17,728 nucleotides of DNA from Butyrivibrio sp. (GTDB taxonomy: Bacteria > Bacillota_A > Clostridia > Lachnospirales > Lachnospiraceae). Position 1 is the first letter of the stretch, and each line of letters begins with the position of its first letter. Made by a program: the position numbers and the translations under genes. Below are positions 1 through 7,918 of the stretch, piece by piece. The stretch covers positions 1-17,728 of the forward strand of contig JAGOGF010000041.1 of assembly GCA_017996845.1 (NCBI GenBank). The letters are read 5' to 3'. Under the pieces are notes generated by a model. That model saw nothing but the letters and a program-made list of their open reading frames with translations. It searched no databases and was not told the origin of the DNA.

Positions 1-24
1 ACTATAATATTGTTTTAAATTTTG

Positions 25-30
25 TATAAT
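25..30 (+). promoter_or_regulatory. Candidate -10 element of the HTH gene
   Basis: A consensus TATAAT lies 22 bases upstream of the ATG at 53, in very AT-rich DNA. The matching -35 would fall at about 1-7, where no good TTGACA-like hexamer is visible. A second TATAAT at 3-8 is an alternative. The ribosome site is the AAAGG at 40-44. The call rests on the hexamer and its position only. Confidence 0.35.
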
Positions 31-52
31 CTTATATAGAAAGGTTACTATT

Positions 53-1489
53 ATGTCTGCTTTTTCAGATTTACTGACTGCTTCAATCAAAGAATCAGGA
101 CTTACCATTCCATATCTGGCAACTCTTTGTGGGATCTCTCCTTCATTGCTTGCCAAGATGAAATCAGGACAGCGTCTCTCTGACGATGAATCCATGATGA
201 TTACACTTTTTCGTTCACTTCGTCTCTCCGATCATAAATATGAAGAACTTTTGCAAACATACCATATAGAAAAAATCGGCAGTTCCAAATATCACTGTTA
301 CCTGGCGTGTATGAAAACCATCAACCACTTTAGTGATTTGGAACATCTATCAGAATCTTACCTCAACAGATCCGTCTCCTATGATTTTTCGTTTCAAACC
401 ACGTTTCATACGCTTCAGGAAAATAAACTTATTTTTGCTTATTTATATGATCAATGTCAGGAAACGCAGGATACCATGCATCTGATTCTCCCTGCTGAGA
501 ATAATTTCCTGTCGGATTTTTTTGTAGCACTTTCCCATACAGTAGATTCATCTTCTTCACTTGTTCCTGTTGAACACATTATACGCCTTTATCCATCTTC
601 CTCTTCTTCACCCAGTCTATCCAATATCTTCTCTGTAACCAACGCCCTGTACACACTTGCCATGTACAATGAATACAAGCCATATTACTATTACAGTGAA
701 GAAGCCCTTGTTCAGCTCTTTCCTTATGTTGTTCTGACTTCATCCTATGCGCTTCTCTTGAATGAGACTTTGAATGAAAGCATACTTTTAAATGATCCCA
801 TGATCATTGATTCTCTTCACAAGACTTTCAAAAAACAGCTTGAAAAATGTCTCCCTTTGGTTCAGTGCATGGGCAACAATCAGAACTATATTGAACAAAT
901 GCTGCAATCACTTATTTCCCTCACATCAGATAGCCAGGGAACATTTTGTCTTTCAAATTATCCCTGCCTCTTGACTTCCATTCCTCTGCAGACAGCAATT
1001 CACCATCTGCCTCCGGAAATTCTACAAAATCCGGCTATACAGAACTATTTTACAAATCGGTCTATATTCTATAAGTATAATATCATCAGCATCTTTTCTC
1101 TGCATGGATTAGAGCGTTTCATGCAAACCGGAATTTTGGAAGAACTTCCTGATGGTTTTCATACGCCGCTTTCTATGCAGGAACGCCTTGATATTGTCCG
1201 CAACTTCAGGAATCTTATCAGCCAGGGCCACCTCCATATCCGCCTGATCAAAGAAAACAAGCTTAATGTTTCACGCTATTTCAACATTACTTCATATTGT
1301 TATGGTGAAACACTTTTTCTCTGGAAATATCCAAATATGCCCTTTTCATACAATCAATTACAGGAGCGGAGCGTTGCCGATTCCTTTCGGGATTTCCTGC
1401 AGTTTCTTCCGGAATCAGACTATACCTGGAACGAAAAGGAAAGCATTCAGATAATATCTGACTATATCGATCAGCTTCCAAAAAAATAA
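53..1489 (+). CDS. XRE-type helix-turn-helix protein with a large unrecognised C-terminal region
   Basis: The protein has 478 residues. Residues about 8-60 look like a lambda-repressor/XRE helix-turn-helix: a first helix, then IPYLATLCGISPSLLAKMKSG, a helix-turn-helix pattern with a Ser/Lys-rich recognition helix, then residues resembling the last two helices. The remaining 400 residues are mixed, rich in Ser, Leu and aromatics, with a low-complexity Ser patch near residues 166-190. They show no transmembrane span, Walker motif or ligand-domain motif that I can name. The start has AAAGG eight bases upstream. The gene is 73 bases from the symporter gene on the same strand with no visible terminator between them, so read-through is possible. 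A role in regulating the neighbouring symporter is only a guess from position. I recognise no specific family beyond the HTH. Confidence 0.8.
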   Translation: MSAFSDLLTASIKESGLTIPYLATLCGISPSLLAKMKSGQRLSDDESMMITLFRSLRLSDHKYEELLQTYHIEKIGSSKYHCYLACMKTINHFSDLEHLSESYLNRSVSYDFSFQTTFHTLQENKLIFAYLYDQCQETQDTMHLILPAENNFLSDFFVALSHTVDSSSSLVPVEHIIRLYPSSSSSPSLSNIFSVTNALYTLAMYNEYKPYYYYSEEALVQLFPYVVLTSSYALLLNETLNESILLNDPMIIDSLHKTFKKQLEKCLPLVQCMGNNQNYIEQMLQSLISLTSDSQGTFCLSNYPCLLTSIPLQTAIHHLPPEILQNPAIQNYFTNRSIFYKYNIISIFSLHGLERFMQTGILEELPDGFHTPLSMQERLDIVRNFRNLISQGHLHIRLIKENKLNVSRYFNITSYCYGETLFLWKYPNMPFSYNQLQERSVADSFRDFLQFLPESDYTWNEKESIQIISDYIDQLPKK

Positions 1490-1500
1490 ATGATCTATGA

Positions 1501-1530
1501 TTGCATAAATATGCATAATTATGGTATTCT
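1501..1530 (+). promoter_or_regulatory. Promoter of the AGCS symporter gene with an embedded palindrome
   Basis: TTGCAT (1501-1506) and TATTCT (1525-1530) are separated by 18 bases, and a TG at 1522-1523 one base before the -10 makes it an extended -10 promoter. The perfect-armed palindrome TGCATA-AA-TATGCA (1502-1515) covers the -35 and the first half of the spacer, a place where a bound repressor would block RNA polymerase. The palindrome recurs upstream of the trkA-like gene at 13443-13464. It resembles the general ArgR/AhrC box pattern TGNATWWWWATNCA, but the identity of the regulator is inference. Confidence 0.5.
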
Positions 1531-1562
1531 GTTTAATATTCAGATATCAGGAGGAAGCGCAT

Positions 1563-3002
1563 ATGAATGGGGTTTTAGAAGAAATTGATAATCTGGTCTG
1601 GGGAATGCCTTTGATCGTCATGATCCTTGCAATTGGTTTTTTTCTTACCATCCGATTACACGGACTGCAGGTTACCTATCTGCCGCAGGCAATTCGAAAT
1701 GTCTCTGCCAATAATAAAAATGGAAAAGATGGAGAAGTATCAAGCTTTGGTGCCCTCTGCACTGCTTTATCCGCCACCATCGGTACCGGGAATATCGTTG
1801 GTGTTGCAACTGCTATTGTTGCAGGTGGACCGGGCGCGCTTTTTTGGATGTGGATCGCTGCATTTTTGGGAACTGCAACTAAATACTCTGAATGCCTTCT
1901 GGCAGTTAAATTCAGGAATATTGCTCCGGACGGGCATATTGTGGGTGGTCCTTTTTGTTATATTGAAAACGGAATGGGCAAAAAATGGAAATGGCTTGCC
2001 TGTTTTTTTGCATTTTTTGGTGCAGCTGCAGGGCTGATGGGTATTGGAACAAGTACCCAGACAAATGGCATTACAAGTGCAGTTCATAACTTTTTTGATC
2101 CTGATTCCTTATACACCATTGCTATCTTCGGGCAAGACTATTCTTGGTCAGTCGTGATCTCTGCTGTAGTCATCACCATCTGCGCAGGGCTTGTCATTAT
2201 AGGTGGTCTGCAGCGGATTTCGAAAGTTGCTGAATTTATCGTACCTTTTATGGCTGTTCTGTATATCATACTGGCACTTATTATACTGATTACACATGTT
2301 TCCGCTATTCCCGGTGCATTTGTAACCATTATACAAAGTGCTTTTGGAATGCGTGCTGTTTCGGGAGGCGCAATGGGCGCCATGCTGATCGCCATGCAAA
2401 AAGGAATCGCACGCGGTATCTTTTCAAATGAAGCCGGTCTGGGAAGCGCACCAATCGCCGCCGCTGCTGCACATGCAGATATGCCTGCCGAACAGGGCCT
2501 TGTTTCCATGCTTGGTACCATCATTGATACTTTGATCATCTGCACGATGACCGGCCTGTCCATTATCATAACAGGAACCTGGAATATCGGGCTGGAAGGC
2601 GTTGCGGTTTCTACAAAAGCTTTTCAGCTGGGGCTCCCCTTCCCATCAAGAACCGCCGCATTTTGCCTGATGCTCTGCCTCGTTTTTTTTGCTTTTACTA
2701 CAATTCTCGGGTGGAATTATTATAGTGAAAGATGCCTTGATTATCTTACACATGGCAATATACGAGCGCTGAAAGCATTTCGCTGGTTCTATCTGCTCGC
2801 TGTTCTGATCGGACCCTTTATGACTGTTTCAGCCGTATGGACAATTGCAGATATTTTTAACGGAATGATGGCGATTCCAAATCTGATAGCACTTGTCGCA
2901 TTAAGCGGTGTCACTGTCTCAGAGACACGGCTTTATCTTGAAAAATTAGACGCTAAAAAAAAGATTTCACATGATCTTGAAAAAATAGAAAAAGCATCTT
3001 GA
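1563..3002 (+). CDS. Sodium:alanine/glycine-type amino-acid symporter (AGCS family)
   Basis: This is an inner-membrane secondary transporter predicted to import a small neutral amino acid (alanine, glycine or glutamine) with sodium. The 479 residues match the usual AGCS length. About ten hydrophobic spans are visible. The family signature region is present at residues about 63-110 (GALCTALSATIGTGNIVG, then GGPGALFWMW and a TKYSE), and a second conserved stretch contains FSNEAGLGSAPIAAAA. The frame stays open upstream to 1521, but that ATG lies inside the promoter. The ATG at 1563 has AGGAGG at 1549-1554, eight bases away, and gives the expected short N-terminus (MNGVLEEIDNLVWG). The 3' end faces the carboxypeptidase gene with 12 bases between the stop codons and no clear terminator. 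The family assignment is firm. The substrate cannot be read from sequence, so the alsT/dagA names are withheld. Confidence 0.95.
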   Translation: MNGVLEEIDNLVWGMPLIVMILAIGFFLTIRLHGLQVTYLPQAIRNVSANNKNGKDGEVSSFGALCTALSATIGTGNIVGVATAIVAGGPGALFWMWIAAFLGTATKYSECLLAVKFRNIAPDGHIVGGPFCYIENGMGKKWKWLACFFAFFGAAAGLMGIGTSTQTNGITSAVHNFFDPDSLYTIAIFGQDYSWSVVISAVVITICAGLVIIGGLQRISKVAEFIVPFMAVLYIILALIILITHVSAIPGAFVTIIQSAFGMRAVSGGAMGAMLIAMQKGIARGIFSNEAGLGSAPIAAAAAHADMPAEQGLVSMLGTIIDTLIICTMTGLSIIITGTWNIGLEGVAVSTKAFQLGLPFPSRTAAFCLMLCLVFFAFTTILGWNYYSERCLDYLTHGNIRALKAFRWFYLLAVLIGPFMTVSAVWTIADIFNGMMAIPNLIALVALSGVTVSETRLYLEKLDAKKKISHDLEKIEKAS

Positions 3003-3014
3003 AAGATTAACTGA

Positions 3015-4238
3015 TCAGTTATCACAGGGCTGTACATTTCCCATAGCTGAATCCTGCGCAGCAGCAGCACTTTCATCGGTACTTCCCACCGCGCTGCTGC
3101 TCTCTCCACTGCTTCCCACTGCACTGCTGCCGGACAGAAACGGCGTATAGATCGCTATATGATCAAAAATACAGCGCCAGGCACTGGTAGACCCTGCAGT
3201 TACACAGATATATCCCTTTCCTGCAGGATCCTGCGCATAACTGGCTGCACAGTTTCCTGACTGTACCACATAACCGGTTTTACCGCATTCTACCTTTCCG
3301 CCACAGTCTTTATCCTCGATTCTGCGCAGAAACCAGTTTGAAATAGTAATACCATCCGGGTGCTGCAGTGTTGCCGAAGTTGTATAGGTATGTGTAGAAA
3401 GCACTTCCCTGCACAGATCGTTATCAAGCGCAGCTTCCAGTATCATTGCCATATCATATACCGTACAATAGTGGTCCTTATCATATATACCGACACAATT
3501 GGTAAAGTGCGCCGTATCGGAAAGACCCAGTTCCTTAAGCTTATCATTCATCATTGCAACAAAATTATTCTGTGATCCACCGACATAAGTGGCAAGGGCA
3601 ACCGCTGCATCCGCACCCGATGCAAGAACTGTTCCGTAAAACAGATCTTTTACCGTAACCTGTTCATCTTTTGAAAATCCTACCGAACTACAATCATTGG
3701 AATAACTGAAATCCGTATCATCCAGTGTGATCGTAACTTTATCATTCAGATTTTTTACATGCTCTGCTGCTACCAGCACCGTCAGAACTTTTGTCATGGA
3801 CGCCGGATTAATTCGTTCCATTGCACCCTTCTGCGCCGCAATCCGGTTGTCCGCAAGATCAATCAGTACCGCATGACTGCTTACAACATCCCCACTGACC
3901 TGCTGTGTTTTGTCATCTGCAGTTGCTACATATATTTTAGGTTTTACAGCCGTACTGGCAGTATCTGCGGCAGAACTTCCTACATTCTGTGCAATTGGTT
4001 CTGCAATCGTCTGCTTAACCTGTTCCCGTGCATTCCTGTTTTGCGCGCTGTATATCCATTTGATTCCAAACGCTACCACAATCACGCATACTATTACTGC
4101 CACGGCAGGTATCGTATAATTATGCACAAGACCGCGCATCAGCGCCTGCCTTTTTTTCTCTCTTTTCATTTTTGCAAGTCTTCTCGCACGCCTTGCTTCC
4201 GGATCCTGTTCGTCTTTGTCAAAATGCCGATAACTCAT
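3015..4238 (-). CDS. Membrane-anchored D-alanyl-D-alanine carboxypeptidase-like protein (peptidase S11)
   Basis: The protein has 407 residues. Its N-terminus is highly basic (residues 17-35), one hydrophobic span follows at about 42-62, and the S11 penicillin-binding fold occupies about 115-355. The catalytic SxxK motif is SMTK at 147-150, and KTG is at 320-322. The middle motif reads SGAD at 207-210, so Ala209 replaces the usual Asn of SGN. The enzyme would trim the terminal D-Ala of peptidoglycan stem peptides on the outer face of the membrane. It lacks the C-terminal beta domain of PBP5. Instead the chain ends in a Ser/Ala-rich tail with a tandem ten-residue repeat (SSAVGSxxES) at 371-390. 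The start is supported by a purine-rich GGACGGGA stretch, though the spacing is loose. It is transcribed divergently from the GGDEF-EAL gene. The S11 fold is clear. Activity is uncertain because of the SGA motif. Confidence 0.9.
   Translation of the reverse strand: MSYRHFDKDEQDPEARRARRLAKMKREKKRQALMRGLVHNYTIPAVAVIVCVIVVAFGIKWIYSAQNRNAREQVKQTIAEPIAQNVGSSAADTASTAVKPKIYVATADDKTQQVSGDVVSSHAVLIDLADNRIAAQKGAMERINPASMTKVLTVLVAAEHVKNLNDKVTITLDDTDFSYSNDCSSVGFSKDEQVTVKDLFYGTVLASGADAAVALATYVGGSQNNFVAMMNDKLKELGLSDTAHFTNCVGIYDKDHYCTVYDMAMILEAALDNDLCREVLSTHTYTTSATLQHPDGITISNWFLRRIEDKDCGGKVECGKTGYVVQSGNCAASYAQDPAGKGYICVTAGSTSAWRCIFDHIAIYTPFLSGSSAVGSSGESSSAVGSTDESAAAAQDSAMGNVQPCDN
3069..3128 (-). repeat. Tandem 30-base repeat coding for a Ser-rich tail
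   Basis: Two adjacent 30-base units encode SSAVGSSGES and SSAVGSTDES (residues 371-390) near the end of the carboxypeptidase-like protein. The units differ at only a few bases. Copy number could vary between strains by slippage. A flexible, extracellular Ser/Ala linker is the likely product. Confidence 0.6.
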
Positions 4239-4290
4239 GCCTGATCAATCCCGTCCTGACTCTTTTTTTATGCCATGTGGCACATTTTCT

Positions 4291-4318
4291 ATTATATCCG
4301 TGAATTCGGATTATAACA
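4291..4318 (-). promoter_or_regulatory. Candidate promoter(s) of the carboxypeptidase-like gene
   Basis: On the minus strand an extended -10 (TG-T-TATAAT, 4310-4318) and a second TATAAT (4291-4296) lie 53-80 bases upstream of the start at 4238. No strong -35 is seen for either. The intergenic stretch 4239-4453 otherwise holds AT-rich DNA and the ribosome site of the divergent gene. I see no riboswitch-like structure there. Confidence 0.4.
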
Positions 4319-4453
4319 GCATTTATTTTACTTTTTTTATAATCTGCACAGCGAAATAGAAACATGCTATATTTAATTTATTATTATCGGTAGCTCATGT
4401 TACAGACAGGTTTTCAAATTCCCTGCCATATCAGGAGATACGGAGGATGACAA

Positions 4454-6367
4454 ATGATTTACAATATCAATTATGATATAAGTGCCATATTGATCGCTCT
4501 CTTTTCAATCATCTGTATTATCATGCGCAAAAAACTCAGGAAAAGACAAAACCGTTTTTTTCTGATTATTCTGCTGTTAAATCTTTTTTCTGCTGTATTT
4601 GATATCCTCAGTTCGATTACCAGTTCTTATCCTCTGCGCTATTCTATGCAGATAAGAGATCTGTGGAATTATGCCTTTCTGATTTCACATAATCTGTTTC
4701 CCATGATGTTTGCCTGCTATGTTGCTTCAGAATTCGGACTTTTTCGTCAGAAAAGCAAGTATTACTGGCATGCTTTCTTGATTCCGTTTTGTGTTAACAT
4801 GATCCTTTTTCTTTTGAATCCTTTTTATCATATATTGTTCTATTATAACAGTTTGCGTATCTATACACATAATCCCCTGTTTCTGCTCTTGTATATCAAC
4901 GCTTTTATTTATGCGATTACTGCAATTGTCTATATTTTTCGTTATGGTAACCGCATCTCCATAAACCGCAAGCTTGCACTTTTTGCTTTCATTGCGCTGT
5001 CTCTGATTGCCGTAATAATCCAGCTGTGCTATCCACATCTTCTGCTGGAACTTTTTATTGAGTCATTGTCTCTTCTTGCAATTCTCTTCACAATTGAAAA
5101 TGAAGATGAACTGCGCAGCAGCATTACCGGAATATACAACCGCAGTTCTTTTATCAACGATCACACGGTGCTGCTTGCTACCCGTTCTACCTACCAGATC
5201 GTCATTCTGAAACTGCCGGATCTGAAATATTACTTTTCCTCAATGGGAATCGCTTTTGTAAATGGCGTTTTAAAACAGATCGCATCCTGGCTGGAAGGTT
5301 CCTGCATAAACTGCCGTGTATATGACTGTGATAACGGACATTTTGTAATTACCTATGATGACCCCCTACTTACCGATTCCTTTATCAATCTGATCCGCAA
5401 CCGTTTTGAAAACAAGTGGAGTTATAATGATCTCTGCATTACATTTGACATTGCCTTAAGCGTTATCAAAGTCCCGGAAGATATAAGCATTATTGAAGAA
5501 CTTCTTATCGCAGTCGATATGCCCTTCTCCCGATCTCTCCAGGGCGGTTTCATAAAAGAAACTACCGTAATACGCAAATACCGTAAAGAACTTGATATCG
5601 AAATTGCTTTGAACAAAGCCGTCAAAAGTAAGAGCTTTCAGCTATATTATCAGCCGATCTGGTCCTTTCATGACAATCGGGTCAAATCAGCTGAAGCACT
5701 GCTGCGGCTGTATGACGAAAAGCTTGGATATATTCCTCCGGACAAGTTTATTCCTGTTGCCGAGAGAAATGGATACATTATACCAATCGGAGAAATTGTT
5801 TTTGAGAAAGCCTGCAGATTCTATGCGGAGAATAAACTATGGGAATATGGAATCGAATATATCGAGGTCAATCTTTCGGTTGTCCAGTGTATGAACAGAA
5901 ACCTGGTAAACTCTTTTATGGAAATATTGTCCAGATATCATCTGGCGCCCTCCAGAATTAACCTGGAAATAACCGAATCTGCTATTGCCAACAGTATGGA
6001 TGTACTTGATGAAACAATTGCAGCATTGAACAAAAAAGGATTTTCTCTTTCGATGGATGATTATGGAACCGGTTACTCCAATTTCTCCTATATGCTTGCG
6101 CTTCCTTTCCGCATTATCAAACTGGACAAAAGCATACTCTGGAATGCCTGTAAAACCAGACATGCCGCAATTATACTAAAAAATACGGTACAGATGATCC
6201 ACGAGCTGGATCTTGAAATTGTGGTAGAAGGTGTTGAAACAATCGAGCAGAAAGAAATCCTGGATGATTTACAGTGCACCTATCAGCAGGGTTTCTATTA
6301 TTCCATGCCGCTTCCCGAAGCTGATTTTCTGCAATTTATAAACGACTGTAACAATTCTGTCTGTTAA
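4454..6367 (+). CDS. Membrane GGDEF-EAL protein, predicted c-di-GMP phosphodiesterase
   Basis: The protein has 637 residues. It begins with a membrane sensor of about seven hydrophobic spans (residues 8-215), followed by a GGDEF-like domain (about 220-375) and an EAL domain (about 380-630). The GGDEF signature is replaced by DNGHF (293-297), so diguanylate cyclase activity is unlikely. The EAL domain keeps the metal and catalytic residues: EAL at 414-416, Asn473, Glu505, the pair Asp535-Asp536 (DDYGTG), Lys556 and EGVE at 592-595. It should therefore hydrolyse c-di-GMP to pGpG in the cytoplasm, with the degenerate GGDEF as a possible GTP-sensing or dimerising module. The start is supported by GGAGG at 4442-4446. 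It ends nine bases from the convergent merR stop codon. The signal sensed by the membrane part is unknown. Confidence 0.93.
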   Translation: MIYNINYDISAILIALFSIICIIMRKKLRKRQNRFFLIILLLNLFSAVFDILSSITSSYPLRYSMQIRDLWNYAFLISHNLFPMMFACYVASEFGLFRQKSKYYWHAFLIPFCVNMILFLLNPFYHILFYYNSLRIYTHNPLFLLLYINAFIYAITAIVYIFRYGNRISINRKLALFAFIALSLIAVIIQLCYPHLLLELFIESLSLLAILFTIENEDELRSSITGIYNRSSFINDHTVLLATRSTYQIVILKLPDLKYYFSSMGIAFVNGVLKQIASWLEGSCINCRVYDCDNGHFVITYDDPLLTDSFINLIRNRFENKWSYNDLCITFDIALSVIKVPEDISIIEELLIAVDMPFSRSLQGGFIKETTVIRKYRKELDIEIALNKAVKSKSFQLYYQPIWSFHDNRVKSAEALLRLYDEKLGYIPPDKFIPVAERNGYIIPIGEIVFEKACRFYAENKLWEYGIEYIEVNLSVVQCMNRNLVNSFMEILSRYHLAPSRINLEITESAIANSMDVLDETIAALNKKGFSLSMDDYGTGYSNFSYMLALPFRIIKLDKSILWNACKTRHAAIILKNTVQMIHELDLEIVVEGVETIEQKEILDDLQCTYQQGFYYSMPLPEADFLQFINDCNNSVC

Positions 6368-6376
6368 ATTTCTATA

Positions 6377-6814
6377 CTATATCTGAGAATCCGTTTCCCG
6401 AAAAGATCTGTCCCTGTATTGATTCCAATTGGGACGCTTTTCACCATTTTGAAGACTGCTGCGTACATCACCATAAAAGCAAAGTTTTCGCAGTACATGC
6501 TCATAATCCCGTGAAAGTGCTTCCATCTGTTCTTTAACACTTTCCTTCTGTTCCTGCAGCAAACATACAATTTCATCAATATGGGTCTCTTCATCCTCTT
6601 CGTAAGTAAAAAAAGCCTTCAACTGTGCGATTGTCATTCCTGTTCCCTTAAAGCAGCAAATAGTACCCAGGCGGTTCAAATGTCCCTGTGTATATATTCG
6701 CTGCCCATGCTCATTTTTTTCCACATTGGTCAGAATTCCTTCCTGTTCATAAAATCGAAGGGTTGATGGCGCCATATGATACATTTTAGAAACTTCACCA
6801 ATCGAATATGTCAT
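6377..6814 (-). CDS. MerR-family transcriptional regulator
   Basis: The protein has 145 residues. The MerR winged helix occupies residues 1-70 (SIGEVSKMYHMAPSTLRFYE, then a GQRIY wing), followed by a coiled-coil dimerisation helix at about 75-112 and a short polar tail. The frame is open far upstream, but ATG at 6814 has AGAGGA eight bases away and starts exactly at the family N-terminus (MTYSIGEVS). It is divergent from the aldo/keto reductase gene, and the 8+8 bp palindrome between them is the expected operator. Relatives paired with reductases respond to aldehydes or other electrophiles, and a similar role is inferred. Several Cys are present (Cys53, Cys54, Cys84, Cys112), but no metal-site motif of the MerR/CueR kind is obvious. 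The family is certain. The inducer is not known. Confidence 0.93.
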   Translation of the reverse strand: MTYSIGEVSKMYHMAPSTLRFYEQEGILTNVEKNEHGQRIYTQGHLNRLGTICCFKGTGMTIAQLKAFFTYEEDEETHIDEIVCLLQEQKESVKEQMEALSRDYEHVLRKLCFYGDVRSSLQNGEKRPNWNQYRDRSFRETDSQI

Positions 6815-6840
6815 TTTAATCCTCTTTCCAGAAAATGCCC

Positions 6841-6871
6841 TTGCCTTCAAGTGTACTTGAAGTGATAAATT
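6841..6871 (+). promoter_or_regulatory. MerR-type promoter and operator of the aldo/keto reductase
   Basis: TTGCCT (6841-6846) and TAAATT (6866-6871) are separated by 19 bases, the over-long spacer that MerR activators correct by DNA distortion. Inside the spacer sits a palindrome with perfect 8-base arms, CTTCAAGT-GT-ACTTGAAG (6845-6862). Position, spacing and symmetry together make this a strong call. It probably also controls the divergent regulator gene. Confidence 0.85.
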
Positions 6872-6922
6872 ATGTAAATAACATACAGTACAAATTATTG
6901 TATCAGGAAATGGAGGAATCAT

Positions 6923-7918
6923 ATGTATCTTGCATCTGAAAAAAGATATGAAAAAATGAAATACAACCGCTGTGGAAACAGTGGTCTCATGCTCCCCATG
7001 GTATCTCTGGGATTGTGGCACAATTTTGGTGATACCGGTGTATATGCCAACATGGAGCGGATGTGCTTTACCGCATTTGACAACGGAATCACACATTTTG
7101 ATCTTGCCAATAACTACGGGCCAAAAGCCGGAAGCGCTGAAATTAATTTCGGCCACATTCTGAAAGAACATTTTCTGCCATACCGTGATGAAATGATCAT
7201 CTCCACCAAAGCCGGATATGATATGTGGGAGGGGCCTTACGGAAACTGGGGCAGCCGAAAATATCTGCTTGCCAGTCTTGATCAGTCCCTAAAACGCATG
7301 GGTCTGGAATATGTGGATATCTTCTATCATCATCGTATGGATCCAAATACTCCGCTTGAAGAGACAATGGGCGCACTCGCACAGGCAGTATCCAGTGGAA
7401 AGGCACTCTATGCCGGTTTATCCAACTATGATGGTGAAACCCTGCAAAAAGCTTCCGGAATATTGAATGATCTGCACTGCCCATTTATCATCAATCAGAA
7501 CCGTTACTCTATTTTTGACCGTGGAATTGAAGAGAATGGGTTAAAAGAAACGGCTGCACTTCTGGGCAAAGGAATCATTGCTTTTTCTCCTCTTGCCCAG
7601 GGTATGCTGACAGACCGTTATCTGAATGGCGTTCCACAGGACAGCCGCATCCGCACGGATGGCCGTTTTCTGCAGGAGAGCGCACTCACCAAAGAGCGCC
7701 TGTCACAGATCAGCGACCTGAATGAGCTTGCAAAACAGAGAGGGCAGACACTGGCTGAAATGTCACTCGCCTGGATCCTGCATGACGGAGTTGTGACCAG
7801 TGTTCTTGCCGGCGCTTCCCGCCCGGAACAGATTCTTGATAACATCCAGTCGATTGGAAATACCTTTTTCACTCCTGAGGAGATTGCTTTGATTGATCAC
7901 ATCTGTCAGCTCCTGTGA
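6923..7918 (+). CDS. Aldo/keto reductase, AKR14/YghZ type
   Basis: This is an NADPH-dependent reductase of aldehydes, related by sequence to YghZ (L-glyceraldehyde 3-phosphate reductase) and the Kv-beta-like AKRs. It has 331 residues in a TIM-barrel. The catalytic tetrad is Asp60, Tyr65, Lys96 and His137 (in the YHHR run). The family stretches SRKYLLASLDQSLKRMG, YVDIFYHHRMDP and NQNRYSIFDR are present. The start at 6923 has GGAGG six bases upstream. An internal ATG at 6953 (MKYNRCGNSG) would also give a normal N-terminus. It lies downstream of a MerR-type promoter and opposite the regulator gene, so it is probably induced by a toxic aldehyde or electrophile. Its last 156 bases overlap the 3' end of the convergent esterase gene. 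The enzyme family is clear; the natural substrate is not. Confidence 0.93.
   Translation: MYLASEKRYEKMKYNRCGNSGLMLPMVSLGLWHNFGDTGVYANMERMCFTAFDNGITHFDLANNYGPKAGSAEINFGHILKEHFLPYRDEMIISTKAGYDMWEGPYGNWGSRKYLLASLDQSLKRMGLEYVDIFYHHRMDPNTPLEETMGALAQAVSSGKALYAGLSNYDGETLQKASGILNDLHCPFIINQNRYSIFDRGIEENGLKETAALLGKGIIAFSPLAQGMLTDRYLNGVPQDSRIRTDGRFLQESALTKERLSQISDLNELAKQRGQTLAEMSLAWILHDGVVTSVLAGASRPEQILDNIQSIGNTFFTPEEIALIDHICQLL

Noticed and set aside
1627..2569. Open frames of 80-143 codons on both strands inside the symporter gene
   Set aside because: They lie within a well-conserved gene, have no ribosome sites, and their composition is that of shifted or antisense symporter codons.
3008..3021. Perfect 14-base palindrome TAACTGATCAGTTA at the convergent stop codons as a terminator
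   Set aside because: It has no loop, little GC and no T-run on either strand, and it includes the stop codon of the carboxypeptidase-like gene.
5300..5345. Active diguanylate cyclase in the GGDEF-EAL protein
   Set aside because: The catalytic GGDEF is replaced by DNGHF.
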